5,034 bases of DNA. Source: Chromatiaceae bacterium (GTDB lineage Bacteria; Pseudomonadota; Gammaproteobacteria; Chromatiales; Chromatiaceae). Numbering within the stretch: the first letter of the stretch is position 1; every line of letters starts with the position of its first letter. The position numbers and the translations under genes are program-made. The notes under the pieces were generated by a model. The model was not told the origin of the DNA. It did no database searches and was given only the letters and a program-made list of their open reading frames with translations. Below, piece after piece: positions 1 to 5,034 of the stretch. Location: contig JAEHCY010000093.1 of assembly GCA_016880695.1 (NCBI GenBank), forward strand, positions 1 through 5,034, written 5' to 3'.

Positions 1-7
1 ATATTCC

Positions 8-59
8 CCAGATACTCCCTCCAGATACTGCCAGATACTTCCCACTTCCCCCAGATACT
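8..59. repeat. Cluster of four direct repeats of CCAGATACT
   Basis: The 9-base word CCAGATACT occurs exactly at 8-16, 21-29, 31-39 and 51-59. Start-to-start spacings are 13, 10 and 20 bases. Copies 3 and 4 continue as TTCCC, and a further CTTCCC lies between them, so the longer unit is roughly CCAGATACTTCCCC in degenerate tandem. In minus-strand translation the copies fall in different reading phases, so this is a DNA-level repeat and not a protein repeat. What it does is unknown. By inference it could be the edge of a REP/RAYT-type or other small repeated element, or a cluster of protein-binding sites. It lies at the very edge of the window, so its full extent is not visible. Confidence 0.75.
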
Positions 60-61
60 TC

Positions 62-79
62 CCCGGCTGATCAGCCGGG
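62..79. repeat. Perfect 18-bp palindrome (possible hairpin)
   Basis: CCCGGCTGATCAGCCGGG reads identically on both strands. As RNA or single-stranded DNA it would fold to a 7-bp GC-rich stem with a GATC loop. It directly follows the last copy of the direct repeat and lies 73 bases beyond the stop codon of the minus-strand ABC transporter gene. No run of T follows it in either direction, so it is not a canonical intrinsic terminator, although it could still stabilise or end the ABC transporter mRNA. A dyad protein-binding site or the hairpin of a REP-like element are alternatives. Confidence 0.6.
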
Positions 80-151
80 TGCATTTTGAAACTCATTGTC
101 GTGTTGCCTTTTTAGCGGTCCTTGGCGTATCGCCCGAGTGCTCAGTCTCGC

Positions 152-1939
152 TCAGCGCTCCTGCTTGGCGTACAGCGCGGCGTAAAGGCCTTCACCCTGG
201 ATGAGTTCTTCATGGCGGCCTTCTTCCACCACGCGGCCATCCTCGAAGACCAGTGCCCGATCGGCCTGTTTCACGGCGCTCAGGCGGTGGGCGATGATGA
301 GGGTGGTGCGTCCGGCGAGAAAGCGCCGCAGCGCCCCGTGGAGTTGGCGCTCGGTCTCGGTGTCGAGCGCGGAGGTGGCCTCGTCGAGTACCACCACGTG
401 GGGGTCGCTGAGCACCATGCGGGCGATGGCCAGACGCTGGCGCTCGCCGCCCGAGAGGCGTATCCCGTCGCGGCCGATCAGGGTGTCGAGGCCCTGTTTC
501 AGCCCTGCCACCGTCTCGCGCAATTGGGCCACCTCGAGCGCTTCCCACAGGCGATCGTCGGCAATTGGCCTGCCGAGGGTCAGATTCATGCGCACGCTGT
601 CGTTGAATAGCGCCGGGTGCTGCAGCACGGTGGCCACGTGCTCGCGCACCACGTCCATGCCGATCTCCTGCACCGAGACCTCGTCGTAATAGACGGCGCC
701 GGAACGGGGCGGATATAGACCCAGCAGCACCTGCACCAGGGTGGTCTTGCCCCCGCCGCTGGCGCCGACGAAGGCAACCTTCTCCCCCGCCGCGATGCGC
801 AGAGACACCCGGTCCAGGACGGTGGGCCCGGACCCGTAGGCGAAGCTAACGTCCTCCAGGCGCACCGAGACGGTGCGTTTGCCGGCGAAGGGGTCGCGGT
901 GGTGCGGGTATTGCGGCTCTGCCTCCAGGGTGAGGAGGCGGTTGATGCGCTGCAGGGAGGCGCTGGCACTGTGGTAGGCGTACTGGACGCCAAGCAGCTC
1001 CTGGACCGGTCCCATCATGAACCAGAGATACGCGTACACCGCCAGCATCTGGCCGATGGTGAGGTCCGAGTAGAGCACCATCAGCATGCTCACGGCGCGG
1101 AAGAGATCAAACCCGAACAGGAACACGGTGAAGGAGAGGCGGCCGGCGGCATCGCTCTTCCAGGTGAAGGCGGTGGAATAGTCGCGGATGCTCCGGGCGC
1201 GATCGATCATCCGGTTAAGGTAGAAGCCCTCGCGGTTGCTGGCCCGGATCTGCTGGATGCCTTCGAGGGTTTCCGACAGGGCCTCTTGAAACGCCTGGTA
1301 GGCCTTGTTCTCCTGGCCCTTGAGCTCCTTCACCCTGCGGCCAAAGACGGTGGTCAGGAAGATCACCGGGGGGTTGAGCAGCAGGATGAACAGGGCGAGG
1401 GGCCAGTGCATCCACAGCAGCACCGCGGCGGTGCCCACAAGGCTCAGCAGTGCCACCAGGAACTTGCTGGTGGCGGTACCCACGAACTGGTCCACCGCGT
1501 CGAGGTCGGTGACCAGATGCGAGGCGACGGTGCCGCTGCCCAGCGTTTCATACTGCGCCATGGATACCCGCTCGAGCCGCTGCAGCAGGGCCCGACGCAG
1601 CAGAAAGATCACATCTTTGGAGATGGCGGTGAACTGGCGGGTCTGCCACACCGAGAGCACCAGGCCGATGAGGCGCAGCAGCAGCGTGAGCAGCAGGACG
1701 GCGCCGATATACAGAAACGGTCCGTGCCAGGCGGCGGGGAAGACTCGATCCAGGGTTGCCACCGCGGCCCCGGGCTTGCCGAGCAGCACCTCATCCACCA
1801 GCATGGGGATCAGCAGGGGCACCGGGACACTCACCAGGGTGCCCAGGATGGCGATCAGATTGGCCAGCACCAGCTCCCGGCGGTGCCGGCTCACCATCTG
1901 AGCCAGGTCGCGCCAGGTGTAGGGATCGTTTTTCAGCAT
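152..1939 (-). CDS. ABC exporter half-transporter, fused permease and ATPase
   Basis: This is a 595-residue inner-membrane ABC exporter subunit that would act as a homodimer or heterodimer, using ATP to move a substrate out of the cytoplasm. The N-terminal half is a type I exporter membrane domain with six hydrophobic segments near residues 23-48, 73-97, 160-176, 180-200, 268-290 and 295-317. The C-terminal half is a complete ATPase: A-loop Tyr368, Walker A GASGGGKTT (392-400), Q-loop Gln440, signature LSGGE (495-499), Walker B VVVLDE with catalytic Glu520, D-loop SALD and H-loop His551. Nothing essential is missing. There is no N-terminal C39 peptidase domain, so it is not a typical bacteriocin processor. 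The ATG at 1939 is preferred over an in-frame GTG at 2017, because an extended -10 box lies between them and the added 26 residues are proline-rich and non-membrane. No Shine-Dalgarno is visible. It is divergent from the tolC-like gene. The substrate is not predictable; lipid, peptide or drug export are all possible. Confidence 0.93.
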   Translation of the reverse strand: MLKNDPYTWRDLAQMVSRHRRELVLANLIAILGTLVSVPVPLLIPMLVDEVLLGKPGAAVATLDRVFPAAWHGPFLYIGAVLLLTLLLRLIGLVLSVWQTRQFTAISKDVIFLLRRALLQRLERVSMAQYETLGSGTVASHLVTDLDAVDQFVGTATSKFLVALLSLVGTAAVLLWMHWPLALFILLLNPPVIFLTTVFGRRVKELKGQENKAYQAFQEALSETLEGIQQIRASNREGFYLNRMIDRARSIRDYSTAFTWKSDAAGRLSFTVFLFGFDLFRAVSMLMVLYSDLTIGQMLAVYAYLWFMMGPVQELLGVQYAYHSASASLQRINRLLTLEAEPQYPHHRDPFAGKRTVSVRLEDVSFAYGSGPTVLDRVSLRIAAGEKVAFVGASGGGKTTLVQVLLGLYPPRSGAVYYDEVSVQEIGMDVVREHVATVLQHPALFNDSVRMNLTLGRPIADDRLWEALEVAQLRETVAGLKQGLDTLIGRDGIRLSGGERQRLAIARMVLSDPHVVVLDEATSALDTETERQLHGALRRFLAGRTTLIIAHRLSAVKQADRALVFEDGRVVEEGRHEELIQGEGLYAALYAKQER

Positions 1940-1993
1940 GGGGGCCGGCGGGGTCGGGAGGCGCGGAAGGGCCCGACAAGGCGGGGTGCGGGG

Positions 1994-2002
1994 ATTGTAG
2001 CA
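1994..2002 (-). promoter_or_regulatory. Extended -10 promoter element for the ABC exporter gene
   Basis: Read on the minus strand, this is TGCTACAAT, a TGn extension followed by TACAAT, which differs from the TATAAT consensus by one base. No good -35 box lies 16-18 bases upstream, which fits an extended -10 promoter. Transcription would start near 1987 and give a leader of about 48 bases before the ATG at 1939. This is a sequence-based prediction only. Confidence 0.5.
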
Positions 2003-2104
2003 AAACCGCCAAGGCACTCCGCCCCCGCGCCTCGGTTGTGGAGGGGCGGAGTTGCGGGGGTCGCCCGGCAGCGCCAGGAGGAACCGCTAGCTGGGGTTCT
2101 CCGA

Positions 2105-2110
2105 TATAAT
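2105..2110 (+). promoter_or_regulatory. -10 box of the tolC-like/aroC transcript
   Basis: A perfect TATAAT stands in GC-rich surroundings 60 bases before the tolC-like ATG. Neither a recognisable -35 hexamer at 16-18 bases spacing (around 2081-2088) nor a TGn extension is seen, so if used it may be weak or need an activator. Transcription would start near 2117, giving a leader of about 54 bases. It points away from the ABC exporter promoter, and the two -10 boxes are about 105 bases apart. Confidence 0.45.
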
Positions 2111-2122
2111 TCTGGGGTCTTG

Positions 2123-2140
2123 GGCGGCGAACGTGCCGCC
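2123..2140 (+). promoter_or_regulatory. GC-rich stem-loop in the tolC-like gene leader
   Basis: GGCGGC (2123-2128) pairs perfectly with GCCGCC (2135-2140) around the six-base loop GAACGT. A G-U pair is possible at each end of the stem. If transcription starts near 2117, this hairpin sits almost at the 5' end of the mRNA, where such structures commonly protect against decay, and 30 bases before the start codon. No T tract follows, so it is not a terminator. It does not match a riboswitch class that I recognise. Confidence 0.35.
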
Positions 2141-2170
2141 TCCATCGCGAGCTCATTCGGCAGATCAATC

Positions 2171-3592
2171 ATGCTTGGCAGACTCTACGCTCTTTTCGCG
2201 GCGGCGCTGGTTGTGCTCCCCCGAGTGGGTTCCGCCGAGGATCTGCTGAACATCTACGACCTTGCGCTGCAGAACGATCCCGGCATCCGCGAGGCCGAGC
2301 AGCGCTACTTCGCCAACAACGAGGCGCGCCCCCAGGCCTTGGCCCTGATGCTGCCGAACCTTAGCGTCGGGGGCAATGTGGAGTACGTCAACGAAAAGAC
2401 CCGCTCACAGTTACGCGGCGATTACCGAGACAGCTTCGAGCAGAATCGGCTCACGGCATCGGTGCAGCAACCCGTCTTTCGCCGCAACCTCTGGTATGGC
2501 CTGAAGCAGGCGGACAACGTGCTGGCCCAAGGCGAGGCGCAGTACCGCAGCGCCGAGATCGAGCTGATGGTCCGGACCACCAACGCGTACTTCAATGTGC
2601 TGAAGGCGGCCGACAACGTGCGCGTCACCACCGCGGAGCTCAAGGCCAACGAGCGCCAACTGGAGCAGTCGAAACAGCGTTTCGACGTGGGCCTGGTGGC
2701 CATTACCGACGTCAACGAGAGTCAGGCCGCCTTCGATCGGGCCCGGGCCAATCTTATCATCGCGGAAAACCAGCTCGGCAATGCCTGGGAGGCGCTGCGG
2801 CAGATCATAGGGAGCGCGAATATGCCGCTCGCCAAGCTGGGCGAGAAGCTGGACCTGATGCCTCCCGCTCCCGCCGACATCGAGCAATGGACGGAAACCG
2901 CGTTGAACCAGAACTACGGGATCATCGCCGCCCGCGAGGCCGCCGAGGCGGCGAAGCAGAACGTGGAGATCCAGCGTTCGGGGCATTATCCGAGTCTTGA
3001 TCTGGTGGGGTCCTACGGTGCCTTGCGCAGCGGCGGGGAGTTTATCGGCGACGATAACACCGGCATCATCGGCCTGCAGTTGACCGTTCCCCTGTACGAA
3101 GGGGGCGGCGTCTCCTCGCGCACCCGACAGGCGGAGCACGAGTACCAGGCCGCCCTCGAGGCCCTCGACACCGTCCGTCGTGAGGTCTTGCGCAACGTCA
3201 AGGATGCCTATCGCGGGGTACTGGCGAGCATCAGCGAGGTAAAGGCCCGGAAATCCGCCCTGGTTTCCGCCCGCAGCGCCCTCGATTCCACCGAAGCCGG
3301 TCTGGAGGTCGGTACCCGCACCCAGGTCGATGTGCTCAACGCCCAGCAGCGCTACTTTCAAGAAGAGCGCTTTTATCTGTTGGCCCGCTACGAGTACATC
3401 TTGAACGGCGTGCGTCTGAATCAGGCGGCGAGCACGCTCACCCGTGACAAGCTGGCCGTTGGCAATACCTGGCTGGTGGCGAGCGATTCAGTGCCACCAC
3501 CGGGCGCGATGCCCGCAGCGGAGCCGGCGGCGGTTCCGATCCCGGCTCCGGAGCCCCAACCGGCTCCGAAGCGACCCAAGCGTTCGCGCTGA
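2171..3592 (+). CDS. tolC: TolC-family outer-membrane efflux/secretion protein
   Basis: This 473-residue protein is predicted to form the trimeric outer-membrane channel and periplasmic tunnel used by type I secretion systems and tripartite pumps. Residues 1-22 are a signal peptide (hydrophobic [12 protein letters not shown], cleavage likely after GSA). The mature protein has the duplicated outer-membrane-efflux architecture, with helical repeats at roughly 25-215 and 240-425. Family hallmarks include [20 protein letters not shown] (171-190) in the first repeat, [11 protein letters not shown] (273-283), the strand and turn LTVPLYEGG (304-312), and [20 protein letters not shown] (377-396) in the second repeat. 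The length fits the family. A Pro/Ala/Glu-rich tail from about residue 441 ends in basic KRPKRSR, which is variable in this family. The ATG at 2171 is chosen because it places the signal peptide exactly at the N-terminus. The frame is open far upstream, but only as antisense of the ABC gene. No Shine-Dalgarno is seen. It is divergent from the ABC exporter and no adaptor protein is nearby. The symbol denotes family membership, since several paralogues may exist per genome. Confidence 0.92.
   Translation: MLGRLYALFAAALVVLPRVGSAEDLLNIYDLALQNDPGIREAEQRYFANNEARPQALALMLPNLSVGGNVEYVNEKTRSQLRGDYRDSFEQNRLTASVQQPVFRRNLWYGLKQADNVLAQGEAQYRSAEIELMVRTTNAYFNVLKAADNVRVTTAELKANERQLEQSKQRFDVGLVAITDVNESQAAFDRARANLIIAENQLGNAWEALRQIIGSANMPLAKLGEKLDLMPPAPADIEQWTETALNQNYGIIAAREAAEAAKQNVEIQRSGHYPSLDLVGSYGALRSGGEFIGDDNTGIIGLQLTVPLYEGGGVSSRTRQAEHEYQAALEALDTVRREVLRNVKDAYRGVLASISEVKARKSALVSARSALDSTEAGLEVGTRTQVDVLNAQQRYFQEERFYLLARYEYILNGVRLNQAASTLTRDKLAVGNTWLVASDSVPPPGAMPAAEPAAVPIPAPEPQPAPKRPKRSR
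3519..3568 (+). promoter_or_regulatory. Alternative hairpins at the tolC-like 3' end, upstream of aroC
   Basis: CGGAGCCGG (3519-3527) is the exact reverse complement of CCGGCTCCG, which occurs twice (3542-3550 and 3560-3568). A second, partly exclusive stem pairs 3549-3555 with 3562-3568 around a six-base loop. The structure lies inside the codons of the Pro/Ala/Glu-rich tail and ends 31 bases before the aroC start codon. It could influence coupled translation or mRNA decay. Repetition of Pro, Ala and Glu codons in GC-rich DNA may produce it by chance. Confidence 0.3.
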
Positions 3593-3599
3593 TCCTCCC

Positions 3600-4703
3600 A
3601 TGTCCGGGAACTCCTTCGGCAGGCTGTTCTGCGTCAGCGGCTTTGGCGAGAGCCACGGAGCGGCCCTTGGCTGCATCGTCGATGGCTGTCCCCCGGGCCT
3701 CGCGCTCACGGCGGCGGATCTCCAGGCGGATCTCGAACGCCGCCGTCCCGGACGCAGCCGGCACACTACCCAGCGCCGGGAGCCTGACGAGGTTCAGATC
3801 CTCTCGGGGGTATTCGAGGGCAGGACCACGGGCACCCCCATCGGGCTTCTCATCTGGAACCAGGATCAGCGCTCCAAGGACTACTCGGAGATCGCCGAGA
3901 AGTTCCGTCCCGGCCACGCGGACTACACCTATACGCAGAAGTATGGCCTGCGTGATTACCGGGGAGGGGGCCGCTCCTCCGCGCGGGAGACGGCGATGCG
4001 GGTGGCGGCGGGGGCCATCGCCAAGAAGTATTTGGCCCAACGCTACGGGGTGCGGGTAAGGGGCCATCTCTCGGCCCTGGGGCCCATCCGACCACGCGAC
4101 TTCTCCTGGGAGCCGGTGGAAGACAACCCCTTCTTCTGGCCCGATGCCGGGCAGGTCCCCGAGCTGGAGCAGTATATGGATGCCTTGCGCAAGGAGGGTA
4201 ACTCCATCGGGGCCGAGGTGACGGTGGTGGCCGAGGGGGTGCCCCCGGGGTGGGGGGAGCCGATCTTCGACCGCCTCGATGCCGACATCGCCCATGCCCT
4301 GATGAGTATCAACGCGGTCAAGGGGGTGGAGATCGGCGCCGGGTTCGGGAGCGTGGTCCAGAAGGGGACCGAGCACCGCGACGAGATCACCCCCGAGGGG
4401 TTCCTGAGTAACAACGCCGGCGGCATTCTCGGGGGGATCTCCACCGGACAGGAGATCGTCGCGCGACTCGCCCTCAAGCCCACCTCTAGCATCCGCCTTC
4501 CGGGTCGAACAGTGGACATGCGGGGGCAGGCCACCGAGGTGGTGACCACCGGACGGCACGACCCCTGCGTGGGCATCCGCGCCACCCCCATCGCCGAGGC
4601 CATGCTGGCCATGGTGCTGATGGATCATGCCCTTCGGCACCGGGCCCAGAACCTCGACGTCCGTCCCGAGACTCCCATCGTTCCGGGAGCCGCGCAGCGC
4701 TAA
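3600..4703 (+). CDS. aroC: Chorismate synthase
   Basis: This 367-residue enzyme is the last step of the shikimate pathway: it converts 5-enolpyruvylshikimate-3-phosphate to chorismate by anti-1,4-elimination of phosphate, using reduced FMN, in the cytoplasm as a tetramer. All family signatures are present: [14 protein letters not shown] (16-29) with conserved His19, the RRRPG segment at 47-51, [20 protein letters not shown] (103-122) with conserved His106, [20 protein letters not shown] (122-141), [15 protein letters not shown] (270-284) and [17 protein letters not shown] (319-335). Length and sequence closely follow the enterobacterial enzyme (about 361 residues), with a few extra C-terminal residues. 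It looks intact and monofunctional, with no flavin reductase domain. The ATG is 7 bases after the upstream stop codon and has no Shine-Dalgarno, suggesting translational coupling to the tolC-like gene. No terminator or promoter is seen between them. An MFS transporter gene follows; I recall that neighbourhood in pseudomonads. Confidence 0.98.
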   Translation: MSGNSFGRLFCVSGFGESHGAALGCIVDGCPPGLALTAADLQADLERRRPGRSRHTTQRREPDEVQILSGVFEGRTTGTPIGLLIWNQDQRSKDYSEIAEKFRPGHADYTYTQKYGLRDYRGGGRSSARETAMRVAAGAIAKKYLAQRYGVRVRGHLSALGPIRPRDFSWEPVEDNPFFWPDAGQVPELEQYMDALRKEGNSIGAEVTVVAEGVPPGWGEPIFDRLDADIAHALMSINAVKGVEIGAGFGSVVQKGTEHRDEITPEGFLSNNAGGILGGISTGQEIVARLALKPTSSIRLPGRTVDMRGQATEVVTTGRHDPCVGIRATPIAEAMLAMVLMDHALRHRAQNLDVRPETPIVPGAAQR

Positions 4704-4762
4704 CCGACCGGGCGGTCCCTCCCCTGAGGTGCGCTGCCCCCCCGCCAGTCCAACCCGCCCCG

Positions 4763-5034
4763 ATGCCCTACTGGCGCCTATCCGGCTTCTACGTCTTCTA
4801 TTTTGCCGCCCTTGGGGCCCTGGTTCCCTACTGGGGGCTGTACCTGCAGGACCGGGGCTTCGGAGCGGTGGAAATCGGCCAACTGATGGCCGTCCTGATG
4901 GCCACCAAGGTCCTGGCCCCGAATGTGTGGGGCTGGCTCGCGGACCGCTCGGGTACTCTCCTTCGACGCTGGCCGCGAGTACGACGTCGTGACCGTCAGC
5001 TTCGACCCGCGGGAGACCCCGCAGCTGGCGGCCG
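4763..5034 (+). CDS. MFS transporter, N-terminal fragment (chimeric 3' end)
   Basis: The ATG at 4763 begins a protein resembling the N-terminus of major facilitator permeases of the MFS_1-like / 3-phenylpropionate transporter (HcaT) type. The first membrane segment lies at residues 6-28 (containing GALVPYWGLYL), the second at about 36-58, and then comes the loop 2-3 motif A as GWLADRSG (57-64), normally followed by an Arg or Lys. Recognisable similarity ends at residue 64 (about position 4954). The frame stays open to the window edge but encodes an Arg-rich stretch (TLLRRWPRVRRR...) that is unlike an MFS protein and is explained by an SCO-family sequence in another frame. A normal member is about 380-400 residues, so over 80% is missing. 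The 59-base gap after aroC has no Shine-Dalgarno and only a short inverted repeat (GACCG/CGGTC at 4706-4717). The gene probably belongs to the aroC transcript. The substrate is unknown. Confidence 0.75.
   Translation, partial: MPYWRLSGFYVFYFAALGALVPYWGLYLQDRGFGAVEIGQLMAVLMATKVLAPNVWGWLADRSGTLLRRWPRVRRRDRQLRPAGDPAAGG
4956..5034 (+). pseudogene. Internal fragment of an SCO1/SenC-family copper chaperone gene
   Basis: Reading codons from 4956, the last 26 complete codons give LSFDAGREYDVVTVSFDPRE and then TPQLAA. The block VVTVSFDPRETP is characteristic of bacterial SCO1/SenC proteins, thioredoxin-fold factors that deliver copper to cytochrome c oxidase. It corresponds to the strand and loop after the CxxxC copper site. 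The CxxxC motif and everything before it are absent: upstream of about 4953 the DNA is instead the MFS gene, in a different frame. There is no start site of its own here. It is therefore a fragment joined out of frame, either by a misassembled contig end or by genuine recombination. The identification rests on recalled family motifs over only 26 residues. Confidence 0.6.

Noticed and set aside
8..59. CRISPR array
   Set aside because: Repeats are only 9 bases with gaps of 1-11 bases, far too short for CRISPR repeats and spacers.
62..79. Intrinsic terminator of the ABC exporter gene
   Set aside because: A stem is present, but the bases after it on the minus strand are GAAGTATCTGG with no U tract, so the canonical criterion fails.
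1..96. Minus-strand open frame from an ATG at 96 running off the left edge
   Set aside because: Only 32 codons. The direct repeats fall in different reading phases within it, which points to a DNA repeat rather than a coding repeat, and no start signal is seen.
1937..2017. GTG start at 2017 giving a 621-residue ABC exporter
   Set aside because: An extended -10 promoter element at 1994-2002 lies inside the extension, and the extra residues are Pro-rich with no match to exporter N-termini as I know them.
899..2170. Long rightward open frame continuous with the tolC-like gene, suggesting an N-terminal extension of about 424 residues
   Set aside because: It is antisense to the well-supported ABC exporter, is low in hydrophobic structure and rich in His/Gln/Gly as expected of a GC-rich shadow frame, and the signal peptide at 2171 marks the real N-terminus.
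2411..3361. 316-codon open frame on the minus strand inside the tolC-like gene
   Set aside because: Antisense shadow of a gene with clear family motifs; its translation shows no recognisable domain and GC-rich codon bias explains the lack of stops.
3438..4640. 400-codon open frame on the minus strand over aroC
   Set aside because: The opposite strand is unmistakably chorismate synthase; the translation here is rich in Gly/His/Pro with no known motif.
4706..4717. Terminator between aroC and the MFS gene
   Set aside because: GACCG/CGGTC has only a 2-base gap and no T run, which is too small and lacks the U tract.
4627..4992. 121-codon rightward open frame spanning the aroC end and the MFS start
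   Set aside because: It overlaps the aroC 3' end and the MFS gene in another frame, and its Pro/Ser/Arg-rich translation matches nothing recognisable.

Overview
This is a GC-rich stretch from a bacterium, most likely a gammaproteobacterium. The basis is the chorismate synthase, which is very close to my recollection of the enterobacterial AroC along its whole length, together with a Gram-negative outer-membrane TolC-type protein. The genus cannot be named from this window. The genes are ordinary core or envelope genes, and I did not find a convincing undescribed system.

Layout, left to right. Positions 1-151 have no gene. They hold four direct copies of a 9-base word (8-59) followed by a perfect 18-bp palindrome (62-79). 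A complete ABC exporter half-transporter (membrane domain plus ATPase) lies on the minus strand at 152-1939. A divergent intergenic region (1940-2170) carries a -10 element for each direction and a small GC-rich hairpin in the predicted leader of the rightward transcript. Rightward come a complete TolC-family outer-membrane efflux protein (2171-3592), then, after only 7 bases, chorismate synthase aroC (3600-4703). After 59 more bases comes the beginning of an MFS transporter (4763 onward).

The right end is the oddest part. Homology to the MFS transporter stops directly after the conserved DRSG of its loop 2-3 motif, at about 4954. In another frame, the last ~80 bases encode a peptide typical of SCO1/SenC-family copper chaperones (VVTVSFDPRETP). 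Two unrelated gene fragments are therefore joined within a few bases, about 80 bases from the end of the window. A chimeric assembly join near a contig end is the simplest explanation; a real deletion or recombination is the alternative.

How the genes may work together: the ABC exporter and the TolC-type channel are divergently transcribed from one intergenic region and could both serve export, but no periplasmic adaptor (HlyD/MFP type) is present and no substrate can be read from the sequence. aroC makes chorismate, the branch point for aromatic amino acids, folate and quinones. Its link to tolC appears to be transcriptional and translational coupling rather than a shared pathway. None of the four gene starts has a recognisable Shine-Dalgarno sequence.
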